NCBI GenBank assembly: GCA_018064345.1
Contig: JAGHVK010000085.1
Coordinates: 1 to 62,515, forward strand
Source: Candidatus Cacconaster merdequi
GTDB lineage: Bacteria > Bacteroidota > Bacteroidia > Bacteroidales > UBA932
DNA length: 62,515 nucleotides
Direction: 5' to 3'
The position numbers were made by a program, and so were the translations under genes. The notes beneath the pieces are model-generated. The model saw only the letters and a list, made by a program, of their open reading frames with translations. It had not been told where the DNA came from and searched no databases. Positions 25,093-33,159 of the stretch are shown here, piece by piece (the first letter of the stretch is position 1; every line of letters starts with the position of its first letter).

Positions 25093-26048
25093 ATGTTCTT
25101 GTTACGGGAGCCAACGGTCAGTTGGGTAGTGAGATGCGTATTGTCGCACCAGATACGGGCAACAGATTTCTGTTTACTGACGTAGCTGAAATGCCTCGTG
25201 AACAGGCGGAACTGGTTTCAAGACTTTCCGCAGGACGTGCTGACGTATCCACTACAAAACTTGATATCACCGATTCAGAGGCAGTCAGGCAGATGGTGAA
25301 CACGCAGCGCATCGATGTGATAATAAACTGTGCGGCATACACGAATGTTGAAGGTGCAGAAGATAATTATGAGTTGGCAGAGTTGCTCAATGCTTCGGCG
25401 CCGGCCATTCTTGCCGATGCGATGAAGGATGCCGGGGGATTGCTTGTGCATATCAGTACTGATTACGTCTTCGGGAAAGAGCCATACAACGTGCCTTGCA
25501 AAGAGGACCAGAAAGGTACTCCTACCGGTGTTTACGGATTGACGAAGCTTCACGGGGAAGAGAAGATAAAGGCTTCCGGCTGCAAGTCTCTGATTGTACG
25601 CACTGCCTGGCTGTACAGTGAGTTCGGGAAGAACTTCTGCAAGACTATGCTCTCTCTCACTGCCTCGAAACCGCAGATTCAGGTAGTTATGGACCAGGCC
25701 GGAACCCCGACTTATGCTCTTGACCTGGCACGTGCCATCATAGCTCTCTTGTCCGCAGTGGAGAAGGATTCTTCGCTTTTCGGAGTATATCATTTCTCAA
25801 ACGAGGGAGTGTGCAGCTGGTTCGACTTCTCAAATATGGTTCAGATACTCTCCAACGATTCGGCGATGGCTTCAGGTGGCCAGTTGCGGAAGTGCTGTAT
25901 TCTTCCTTGCCGCAGCACCGATTTTCCGAGCAAGGTGGTCAGGCCGGCCTATTCTGTTCTCGACAAGTCGAAAATTAAGAGCATCCCGGGCGTGGAAGTC
26001 CCTTATTGGGTCTACAGCCTGAAAAAGTGTATCTCAAATCTGGCGTAG
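25089..26048 (+). CDS. rfbD: dTDP-4-dehydrorhamnose reductase
   Basis: RmlD, final step to dTDP-L-rhamnose, 319 residues. It has VTGANGQLGSEMR (residues 4-16), INCAAYTNVEGAEDN, LVHISTDYVFG, the catalytic Tyr-Lys in GVYGLTKLHGEEKI and IVRTAWLYSEFGKNF. It overlaps rfbC by ATGA. The TAG stop is the first part of a reverse-orientation dispersed palindrome. This closes the 19030-26048 gene string; a large hairpin follows. Confidence 0.96.
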   Translation: MNVLVTGANGQLGSEMRIVAPDTGNRFLFTDVAEMPREQAELVSRLSAGRADVSTTKLDITDSEAVRQMVNTQRIDVIINCAAYTNVEGAEDNYELAELLNASAPAILADAMKDAGGLLVHISTDYVFGKEPYNVPCKEDQKGTPTGVYGLTKLHGEEKIKASGCKSLIVRTAWLYSEFGKNFCKTMLSLTASKPQIQVVMDQAGTPTYALDLARAIIALLSAVEKDSSLFGVYHFSNEGVCSWFDFSNMVQILSNDSAMASGGQLRKCCILPCRSTDFPSKVVRPAYSVLDKSKIKSIPGVEVPYWVYSLKKCISNLA

Positions 26049-26066
26049 AACCTGTTTTGAAATGAG
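26047..26066 (+). repeat. Dispersed palindrome copy 9, over the rfbD stop
   Basis: AGAACCTGTTTTGAAATGAG, reverse orientation. The TAG stop (26046-26048) shares its last two bases. Confidence 0.75.
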
Positions 26067-26073
26067 TGTGTGT

Positions 26074-26107
26074 GAACGATTCAGTCAGCTTTCTGACTGA
26101 ATCGTTC
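26074..26107 (+). terminator. Long perfect hairpin after rfbD
   Basis: 15-bp perfect stem GAACGATTCAGTCAG/CTGACTGAATCGTTC with loop CTTT. No clear T run follows, so the terminator function is likely but not certain. It sits between two inverted dispersed palindrome copies. Confidence 0.65.
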
Positions 26108-26133
26108 TGCACTATGATACACAATTCCGGGTC

Positions 26134-26160
26134 TTAGGATATTTCAATGCAGGTTCTAAG
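26134..26160 (+). repeat. Dispersed palindrome copy 10
   Basis: Forward orientation: CTTAGGATATTTCAATGCAG continuing GTTCTAAG. Confidence 0.6.
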
Positions 26161-26199
26161 ACAGTCTCTTTATTTTTTGTCTTTTCGGTTGATTATTAG

Positions 26200-26207
26200 T
26201 ACATTTG
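26200..26207 (+). promoter_or_regulatory. Bacteroidota -7 box for ugd and downstream genes
   Basis: TACATTTG. The predicted leader of about 80 bases contains the conserved hairpin at 26242-26266. Confidence 0.75.
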
Positions 26208-26241
26208 CAAGATATAATGCGCGTTGTGCCGTCTGATGGTT

Positions 26242-26266
26242 TGTGACAGGCGCACACGAAGTGTGC
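26242..26266 (+). promoter_or_regulatory. Polysaccharide leader RNA element A
   Basis: TGTGACAGGCG followed by the hairpin GCACAC-GAA-GTGTGC, in the leader before ugd. The same 11-base block and a covarying GAA-loop hairpin occur at 58152. A site for UpxY-type antitermination is a reasonable inference. Confidence 0.55.
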
Positions 26267-26293
26267 ATAGGCGCATATAAAATATTGAGAATT

Positions 26294-27529
26294 ATGAGAA
26301 TAGCAGTAGCCGGTACCGGATATGTGGGCTTGAGTATGGCAACTTTGCTTTCACAGGCGAACCATGTGGTTGCCGTCGATGTGGTAAAGGAGAAAGTTGA
26401 TTTGATCAATAACCGGAAGTCCCCGATTCAGGATGAGTATATAGAACGTTATCTTTCTCAAGCAGAATTGGACCTTACCGCCACCACTGACGGCGCTTCC
26501 GCTTACGCAGATGCTGATTACGTGATAGTGGCCGCGCCTACGAACTATGACCCTCATAAGAATTTCTTCGACACATCTCACGTGGAAGAGGTGATCGATC
26601 TGGTGCTCAGTGTGAACAGGAACGCAGTCATTGTAATTAAATCGACTGTTCCTGTCGGATATACCTGCAGCCTGTGCGAAAAATATTCGAAAGACGGGTA
26701 TGTGCCGAAGATTCTCTTCAGCCCTGAATTTCTCAGGGAGGGGAAAGCTCTTTACGACAATCTCTATCCGAGCAGAATAATCGTAGGACATCCTTCGGAG
26801 TTGAAGAGTGAGGCTGAAGTCTTTGCCGGTCTGCTTGCAGCAGAGTCTTTGAACAAGGATGTTCCTGTCCTCTATATGCGGCCTACGGAGGCAGAGGCCG
26901 TAAAATTGTTCGCCAATACTTATCTGGCACTGCGTGTCAGCTATTTCAACGAGCTGGACACTTATGCCGAGGTCAAGGGCCTTGATACAAGGTCCATCAT
27001 AGAGGGAATCGGTTTCGATCCGAGGATAGGCCGGCATTACAACAATCCAAGTTTCGGATATGGCGGGTATTGCCTGCCTAAAGATACGAAGCAGTTGCTG
27101 GCGAACTATCAGGATGTGCCTGAGAATCTGATTCAGGCAATCGTGGAAAGCAATCGTACACGGAAGGATTTCATTTCGGATCAGGTTCTTGCAAAGGCGG
27201 GCTATTACACTGGAAGCAGTCAGTGGGATGAACGTCGTGAACACAATGTGGTAATCGGAGTGTATCGTCTGACTATGAAATCCAACTCCGATAATTTCCG
27301 CCAGAGTTCTATTCAGGGAATCATGAAGAGGATAAAGGCGAAAGGAGCTGAGGTGATAATATATGAACCGACTCTCAAAAGCGGTGTAAGTTTTTTCGGA
27401 AGTGAAGTTGTCGGGGACCTGGAGTCTTTCAAATCCCGCTCGGATGCGATTCTTGCCAACAGATATGACTCCTGTCTTGATGATGTCAGGGAAAAGGTTT
27501 ATACCAGGGATATTTATATGAGGGATTAG
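26294..27529 (+). CDS. ugd: UDP-glucose 6-dehydrogenase
   Basis: Oxidises UDP-Glc to UDP-GlcA with 2 NAD+, 411 residues. It has the N-terminal [36 protein letters not shown] and FSPEFLREG. The catalytic Cys is in [14 protein letters not shown] near residue 260. The short bacterial form (E. coli Ugd-like) rather than the UDP-GlcNAc/ManNAc branch is indicated by [17 protein letters not shown]. The ATG at 26294 opens on the Rossmann strand. It is the first gene after a promoter and a structured leader. Confidence 0.93.
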   Translation: MRIAVAGTGYVGLSMATLLSQANHVVAVDVVKEKVDLINNRKSPIQDEYIERYLSQAELDLTATTDGASAYADADYVIVAAPTNYDPHKNFFDTSHVEEVIDLVLSVNRNAVIVIKSTVPVGYTCSLCEKYSKDGYVPKILFSPEFLREGKALYDNLYPSRIIVGHPSELKSEAEVFAGLLAAESLNKDVPVLYMRPTEAEAVKLFANTYLALRVSYFNELDTYAEVKGLDTRSIIEGIGFDPRIGRHYNNPSFGYGGYCLPKDTKQLLANYQDVPENLIQAIVESNRTRKDFISDQVLAKAGYYTGSSQWDERREHNVVIGVYRLTMKSNSDNFRQSSIQGIMKRIKAKGAEVIIYEPTLKSGVSFFGSEVVGDLESFKSRSDAILANRYDSCLDDVREKVYTRDIYMRD

Positions 27530-27540
27530 GAACTTCTTGG

Positions 27541-27562
27541 AGATTCACTCCAATATGGTTCT
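27541..27562 (+). repeat. Dispersed palindrome copy 11 (degenerate)
   Basis: AGATTCACTCCAATATGG continuing TTCT; 11 bases after the ugd stop. Confidence 0.4.
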
Positions 27563-27578
27563 AGAGAAATAGTAAATT

Positions 27579-28922
27579 ATGCGAATTATGTCTGGAAATG
27601 ACAGTGAAATGTTTCAGGAATCCGGGAAAGACGGGATGAAGCGTGACAGGATATATCTCTGTCTGGCACATATGTCTGAAAAATCGCTGGAACAGATGTA
27701 TGTAAAGGAGGCGTTCGACACAAATTGGGTAGTTCCTCTGGGTCCTAATGTGAATGCTTTCGAGAAGAGTCTTGAGGAGTTCGTCGGTAGTGGGAAGGAG
27801 GTTGTGGCTCTCGCATCCGGAACGTCTGCTGTCCATCTTGCCTTGTTGGCTTGTGGCGTAGGCCCGGAGGATGAAGTATGTGTCCAAAGTTTCACTTTCT
27901 GTGCAAGTGCGAATCCGGTGCGGTACATCGGAGCCAGGCCAGTCTTTGTGGACAGTGAGGAAGCGACTTGGAACATGGACCCGGAATTGCTGGAAAAGGC
28001 TATTATTGACCGTATTGAAAAGACGGGCCGCAAACCGAAGGCAATCATCGTGGTTGCGCTGTACGGAATGCCATACGACATTGAAAGGATTATGGCCGTT
28101 TCTGAAAAGTACGGCATACCGTTGATTGAGGATGCGGCCGAAGGATTCGGAAGTACCTTCAAGGGCAGGGTACTTGGAACTTTCGGACAGTTCGGCGTAT
28201 TGAGCTTCAATGGGAACAAGATGATTACCACTTCCGGAGGTGGTGCACTGATATGCCCTGACAAACAGACCAAGGATTATGTGATGTGGCTCGCCACACA
28301 GGCAAGAGAGGCCTTTCCGTATTATCAACACGAGGCGATAGGCTACAATTACCGTATGTCCAACATCTGCGCCGGAATCGGCCGGGGACAGATGACTGTC
28401 GTCAAGGAACACATAAGCCATCATCGTCATACAGCCGAAATGTACGGAGCCATCTTTGACGGTAGTTTCGGCATCACTCTCCATAAGGGCGAAGGTGCTT
28501 TTTCAGGAAGCAACTACTGGCTCAATACAATCCTGATAGACCCGTCCGTGAAGGTGAAAGGACAGGAGAGTGCATATTCGCAGAGAGTGACGGCTGCAGT
28601 CGGAGGCGCTCCGGGTGTCATGCATCAATCCGGTTATTCGCGTTCGGCTTATGAACCGAATGCTAATGTGGAAGCTTTGCGTGTGGCCCTTGACAAGGCT
28701 GGCGTAGAGGCCAGACCGCTTTGGAAACCGATGCACCTGCAGCCTGTATATGAGGGATTTCCTGCATATCTCAACCCTGTCAGGATGTTCGGCAATGATG
28801 AACCATCCGTCTCGGGCGCAATATTCAAGGTGGGACTTTGTCTGCCGAGCGGCCCTCTTGTTTCAGATGACGACATCAAGTATATAGCTGATACAATCAA
28901 ATCTTCCATAGAAAAACAATAA
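27579..28922 (+). CDS. DegT/DnrJ/EryC1-family PLP aminotransferase (nucleotide-sugar, PglC/PglE type)
   Basis: A 447-residue PLP aminotransferase. It begins with the pattern IYLCLAHMSEKSLEQMYVKE and NWVVPLGPNVNAFEKSLEEF. These recall aminotransferases that aminate UDP-4-keto-6-deoxy-GlcNAc (Campylobacter PglE, Neisseria PglC). The PLP lysine is in SFNGNKMITTSGGGAL; the conserved Asp is in LIEDAAEGFGS. With the WbpM-type dehydratase at 19030 it would give a UDP-4-amino-4,6-dideoxy sugar (inference). The start at 27579 gives a slightly long N-terminus; ATG 27588 or 27609 are alternatives. Confidence 0.85.
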   Translation: MRIMSGNDSEMFQESGKDGMKRDRIYLCLAHMSEKSLEQMYVKEAFDTNWVVPLGPNVNAFEKSLEEFVGSGKEVVALASGTSAVHLALLACGVGPEDEVCVQSFTFCASANPVRYIGARPVFVDSEEATWNMDPELLEKAIIDRIEKTGRKPKAIIVVALYGMPYDIERIMAVSEKYGIPLIEDAAEGFGSTFKGRVLGTFGQFGVLSFNGNKMITTSGGGALICPDKQTKDYVMWLATQAREAFPYYQHEAIGYNYRMSNICAGIGRGQMTVVKEHISHHRHTAEMYGAIFDGSFGITLHKGEGAFSGSNYWLNTILIDPSVKVKGQESAYSQRVTAAVGGAPGVMHQSGYSRSAYEPNANVEALRVALDKAGVEARPLWKPMHLQPVYEGFPAYLNPVRMFGNDEPSVSGAIFKVGLCLPSGPLVSDDDIKYIADTIKSSIEKQ

Positions 28923-28934
28923 AGCCAAAACAAT

Positions 28935-29714
28935 ATGAAACGCATCATTGAACTGACGATGCTGTCAGCATTTGCCTTCCTGCTTGTCACAGGTTGCGCT
29001 ACACAGAAGGAAATACTCTATTTCCAGGATATTGATGACATTGTCCTTGCTGGTCAGAGCACGGCATACGAGGCTGTGATAAAGAAGGACGACTGCCTTT
29101 CCATTGTCGTGAGCGGACCCGACAAGAGCGTGACTCTTCCGTACAACCTTACTTTGTCCGACAACTCGTCCAGCGCAAACCCGGAGTCCGCCACTCTTTC
29201 TTATCTTGTGGATCCGGAGGGCAACATCAACTTCCCGACTTTGGGTACAATCCACGTGGAGGGTATGACCAGGAACCAGTTGGTCGAGTATCTTACCAAT
29301 GAGATTGGAAAGGATGTCAAGGACCCGATAGTATATGTCTCATTCAAAAACTACAAGATTACGATTCTCGGTGAAGTCAAGGCACCGGGCACTTATACCA
29401 TGGATTCCGAGAAGGTCACTCTCCTCCAGGCTCTCGGAAGAGCCGGTGACCTCACCCTCAATGCCAAGAGGGAAGGCATCGTCCTGGCAAGGGAGGTCGG
29501 TGGCAAGATTGAGCATTATACGATAGACCTCAAGAGCGCAAAGTTGTTCGACTCCCCTTACTATTATCTGCAGCAGAATGACGTGGTATATGTTCCTGCA
29601 AGTGCAACGAGAGTCGCCTCGGCTACCGCAGCGACCGGTCTGTGGAGTACGATGCTTTCTTCAATCACAACTATCCTCACTATTGTCACATTCATCCTTA
29701 CACTTACCAGATAA
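28935..29714 (+). CDS. Polysaccharide export lipoprotein (Wza/BexD-like)
   Basis: A 259-residue outer-membrane export lipoprotein with lipobox LLVTGC|A. It continues TQKEILYFQDID, typical of Bacteroidota Wza-like proteins. The polysaccharide-export domain (YEAVIKKDDCLSIVVSG to LVDPEGNINFPTLGTIHVEGMT) is followed by one SLBB domain (ITILGEVKAPGTYTMDSEKVTLLQALGRAG). A hydrophobic C-terminal segment (residues 235-257) may anchor it. It is coupled to the Wzc-like kinase six bases downstream. Confidence 0.94.
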   Translation: MKRIIELTMLSAFAFLLVTGCATQKEILYFQDIDDIVLAGQSTAYEAVIKKDDCLSIVVSGPDKSVTLPYNLTLSDNSSSANPESATLSYLVDPEGNINFPTLGTIHVEGMTRNQLVEYLTNEIGKDVKDPIVYVSFKNYKITILGEVKAPGTYTMDSEKVTLLQALGRAGDLTLNAKREGIVLAREVGGKIEHYTIDLKSAKLFDSPYYYLQQNDVVYVPASATRVASATAATGLWSTMLSSITTILTIVTFILTLTR

Positions 29715-29720
29715 CGAATA

Positions 29721-32342
29721 ATGGAAAACGATACTAAAAAGGCTCTCGAAAAGAGAGGAAGCAAATATCAGTTCACTCTCCACGACATAGCGGATTTCCT
29801 GTGGCGTCTGAGATTGTGGATAGTCATTTCCGCGGCAGTGGCTATGGTGCTGGCCTTTGTCGTTGTCAGGATGCGGACTCCGCTTTACCAGAGGTCTTCG
29901 TGGATAGTACTCAATACAAACGACGGCTCCAATTCACAGATGGAGGTTCTTAGGGAATTTTCCGGAAGGACAGTCTCGAAGAAAATTGGTAACGAGCTGT
30001 ATATCATCAAGTCTCCTTCGATGATGCGCAAGGTCGTAGAGGAGTTGAACTTGAATACGAGATACTTTGAATATTCGTCTCCTGTCCTCAACTCTTCAAG
30101 GCTGTTCCGGTCCCTGTTCGATACGAAAAGAATAGAGTATTACAACAACAATCCTTTCTCGATGTCGTTCAAATCGGATGATTTGTTGCCGAATGAAATG
30201 AAAATCAGGTCGATTGCGGTTGAATTCACCTCAAAGTCAGATTCGACATACCACATCCGTAAATTCCTTGTGAACGGACGTTCACTTGATGTCGACAAGA
30301 AAGATGTAAGGTACGGTGACAGAATCCGTTTTCGTGGCGGTAGTGTAGCCGTTAATCTGGAAATCGCGTCGGCTATGGTCAAGGGAACTAGATATCTGTG
30401 CGTTTACCAGCAGCCTATGGCTGTCGCCAAGATGTTCCAGAGCAATCTGTCCGCAACTGTCCCTGACGACAACACTTATCAGGGTAATGATGTGATAGTC
30501 TTGACATTCAATGATATCAGCATCTCAAGGGCTGAAGATATCCTCAATACCCTGGTTCGTAAGGTAAACGATGAGGCACGTGATTATCAGAACATAGCCA
30601 GTCTGAAAACCGTCGAATTCATAGACCAGAGACTGGAGTCTCTTTCCGGGGATCTGGGTGAGGTGGAACATTCCTATCGGTCATACCAGTCAAGCAATGA
30701 GGTACTGGATCTTGGCTCGCAGTCGCAGATGACTCTTGCCTCTGACAGGCAGAATCAGGACCAGTTGAATGAGGTTACGTTGCAGCTTCAAGTATTGGGC
30801 ATGATCAGTGATTATCTGAGCAATAACACTGATGGCAAGTACAGTGTGATACCAGCCAACATAGGTATCAGTGATGTGGGCTTGAACTCTACTATCAGCG
30901 CATACAATACTATGGTGGCGGAACGTAACAGGATGGTTGCGAACTCCAGTGAAAACAACCCGAGGGTTTTGGGTATGAACGCACAGCTTGATGACCAGAA
31001 AACCAGTATAGAGGTGACTATCGCCAATCTTGTCCAGGTTTACAACATAAAGGAGCGGGAATTGCAGAAGAATTTGAAAGCCGGAAAGAGAGAGATGGCA
31101 ATCATTCCTCAGAGGCAGTTCGTCCTGCAGCAGCTCGACAGGAAACTGGAAGTCATAGAGCCTCTCTACCAGATGCTTCAGCAGAAGAGAGAGGAGGCAC
31201 AGATCAAGATGTGCGCCCAGGTGGATAATTTCCGCATTGTGGAACAGGCATTCGGTACGAACGCGCCTGTCAGCCCGAATAAAACCAGAATATATCTGTT
31301 TGCACTGCTGATAGGTCTGTGCCTGCCTCCTGCCCTTGTATGGCTCAGGATGCAGTTAAGGACAAAGGTGGAAACCAAACAGGATATCATAGACAAGGTT
31401 GATGCTCCGATTATGGCCGTGTTGCCGAAGGCATCCGAGGAAAAAGGCTTGAGAGTACGTGAAACAGGCAGGGATTCCCTTTCTGAATCATTCAGGATGC
31501 TGCGCTCTAACCTCCAGTTCCTCCCGGAAACAAAGGTTCTGCAGATTACATCTTCAATACCTGGTGAGGGAAAGACTTTCGTATCCGCGAACCTTGCATT
31601 GTCGCTGTCTCATCTTGGGCAGAAGGTGTTGCTGATAGGCCTTGACTTGAGAAAGCCGGCTCTGGAAAAGATATTCGGAAGCCGTAGCGGCAAATCAGCA
31701 AGTGTAGTCGGCTATCTTATCGGAAAATGCAGGAACCTTGACTCTCTTGTGATAAAAAGTACACTCAGCGGCAATCTTGATCTGATATATCCCGGCCCGA
31801 TTCCTCCTAATCCGTCAGAACTCATTGCGAACGGAAAAATCGGTGAAATCATAGAGTATTTCAGAGACAAGTATGACTACATAGTAGTCGATACCGCTCC
31901 GTTCATGCCTGTATCTGATTCGATGCTGGTGAACAAATACGTCGACTCAACGCTGTACGTTGTCCGTGCGAACTTTACCAATCTTCAGATGATGGATTCC
32001 ATAAATGAGATAGTACGGAGTGAATCCGGTAATCTGAAGAACGTACACATCGTTCTCAACGGAATGGACGTTACTTCAGGAGGCTATAGATACGGTTATG
32101 GTTACGGTTACGGCTACGGCTACGGTTATGGCTACGGTCGCAGCTACGGATACGGCTATGGCAACGGTGCCAATGGGTATGGCTATGGTTATGGCTACGG
32201 TTATGGTTATGGCTATGGTGAAGAGTCTGACAAGAAAGATGAGAACAAGTCATTCTGGAAAAGATATTCCGATGAGTTTGTCTATGGAATGAAGAAATTG
32301 AAGGAATCTTTCGCAAAAGTATTTGACAAGTTCAAAAAATAA
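29721..32342 (+). CDS. Polysaccharide chain-length regulator with tyrosine autokinase domain (Wzc-like)
   Basis: An 873-residue inner-membrane protein. A Wzz domain has membrane helices near residues 30-52 and 525-545, with a long periplasmic coiled-coil region between. A cytoplasmic BY-kinase domain follows, with Walker A SIPGEGKTFVSA near residue 612, the A' region LLIGLDLRKPAL and Walker B YIVVDTAPF near 720. The usual first Asp of A' (DxDxR) is Gly here. The C-terminus carries a striking Gly-Tyr tail with 19 tyrosines at about residues 789-832, then a basic amphipathic end. Tyrosine-rich tails are the autophosphorylation sites of this family. It works with the adjacent Wza-like lipoprotein in capsule or exopolysaccharide export. 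Confidence 0.94.
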   Translation: MENDTKKALEKRGSKYQFTLHDIADFLWRLRLWIVISAAVAMVLAFVVVRMRTPLYQRSSWIVLNTNDGSNSQMEVLREFSGRTVSKKIGNELYIIKSPSMMRKVVEELNLNTRYFEYSSPVLNSSRLFRSLFDTKRIEYYNNNPFSMSFKSDDLLPNEMKIRSIAVEFTSKSDSTYHIRKFLVNGRSLDVDKKDVRYGDRIRFRGGSVAVNLEIASAMVKGTRYLCVYQQPMAVAKMFQSNLSATVPDDNTYQGNDVIVLTFNDISISRAEDILNTLVRKVNDEARDYQNIASLKTVEFIDQRLESLSGDLGEVEHSYRSYQSSNEVLDLGSQSQMTLASDRQNQDQLNEVTLQLQVLGMISDYLSNNTDGKYSVIPANIGISDVGLNSTISAYNTMVAERNRMVANSSENNPRVLGMNAQLDDQKTSIEVTIANLVQVYNIKERELQKNLKAGKREMAIIPQRQFVLQQLDRKLEVIEPLYQMLQQKREEAQIKMCAQVDNFRIVEQAFGTNAPVSPNKTRIYLFALLIGLCLPPALVWLRMQLRTKVETKQDIIDKVDAPIMAVLPKASEEKGLRVRETGRDSLSESFRMLRSNLQFLPETKVLQITSSIPGEGKTFVSANLALSLSHLGQKVLLIGLDLRKPALEKIFGSRSGKSASVVGYLIGKCRNLDSLVIKSTLSGNLDLIYPGPIPPNPSELIANGKIGEIIEYFRDKYDYIVVDTAPFMPVSDSMLVNKYVDSTLYVVRANFTNLQMMDSINEIVRSESGNLKNVHIVLNGMDVTSGGYRYGYGYGYGYGYGYGYGRSYGYGYGNGANGYGYGYGYGYGYGYGEESDKKDENKSFWKRYSDEFVYGMKKLKESFAKVFDKFKK
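32085..32219 (+). repeat. Hexamer-based low-complexity tract encoding the Gly-Tyr tail
   Basis: Alternating GGN and TAY codons encode YG repeats with 19 tyrosines, interrupted by RS and NGAN. The mixed synonymous codons argue for protein-level selection rather than a recent slippage product. Confidence 0.9.
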
Positions 32343-32349
32343 GACTTGA

Positions 32350-33123
32350 ATGAATCGATTTGTCCTGGTCATTGTTTCTTTGTTTGTGGTTGCAACGGCA
32401 TCGGCCCAATTCACCGATGGTATGTCCGGATATCTCCAGTCCCCCTCCGCCGAGATGTATGCTGACGGGACTTTCATGATAACTAACAACTACCTGAACA
32501 AGGATTCCCTGTCTCCTTGGGGATGGGGCTATGATACTTTTGGATACAGTTTCGGCGTCTCGTTCTGGAAGAGGCTTGAGATAGTGTATGCCTGCACGAT
32601 CTTCGATGGAAAACGAAGGCCCAACCCGTCAGCCCGTGATCTGATTATGTTCAATCAGGACAGGCATTTCGCCGTCAAGGCATTGCTGCTCGATGAGGGT
32701 GAGATATGGAAGTGGACGCCGGCGATAGCTGTCGGTATTTCCGACCCTGTTACAAGTTTTTCAGGTGATTATAAGCCGCAGGTCAAGCATGGAAACGGTT
32801 ATTTCAACAGGATGTTTGCCGTTGCTACAAAGCATTTCAAGACTGGTATAGGAGTTTTCGGGGTGTCTGCGGGTTATCAGTACAGTCTCAGGACAGAGTA
32901 TGTAATCAACAATCCGTGTGGTGGATTGACCTGGAATCCTGTATGGCTGAACAATCCGGAGTTCATAATAAGCGGTTTCAGGTTGATAGGGGAGTACGAC
33001 TCCAGAACGTTCAACGTCGGTGCAGTGGCTTCCGTCTGGCGCGACCATTTCGACCTGATGTTCGAGTGGCAGAATTTCAACAGATGCAACTTCGGAGCCC
33101 GTTTCAGGTGTATACTGAAATAA
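32350..33123 (+). CDS. YjbH-like outer-membrane protein, N-terminal-half type
   Basis: A 257-residue protein with a signal peptide (VLVIVSLFVVATASAQ). It reads like the N-terminal half of YjbH-family exopolysaccharide-associated beta-barrels: MSGYLQSPSAEMYADGTFMI, then FWKRLEIVYACTIFDGK and DRHFAVKALLLDEGEIWKWTPAIAVGISDP. Family members in Proteobacteria are about 700 residues, so this is a single-module form. A protein resembling the other half is at 43012. It sits between the Wzc-like kinase and the UDP-GlcNAc dehydrogenase gene, so a role in polysaccharide secretion across the outer membrane is likely (inference). Confidence 0.65.
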   Translation: MNRFVLVIVSLFVVATASAQFTDGMSGYLQSPSAEMYADGTFMITNNYLNKDSLSPWGWGYDTFGYSFGVSFWKRLEIVYACTIFDGKRRPNPSARDLIMFNQDRHFAVKALLLDEGEIWKWTPAIAVGISDPVTSFSGDYKPQVKHGNGYFNRMFAVATKHFKTGIGVFGVSAGYQYSLRTEYVINNPCGGLTWNPVWLNNPEFIISGFRLIGEYDSRTFNVGAVASVWRDHFDLMFEWQNFNRCNFGARFRCILK

Positions 33124-33159
33124 GCAGTTTCTTTTTTCGGACAATAAACATTGTAAACA

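Noticed and set aside
27183-27196. CAGGTTCTTGC inside ugd as a repeat copy
   Set aside because: It lies in coding sequence encoding conserved residues, and the rest of the palindrome is absent; chance match.
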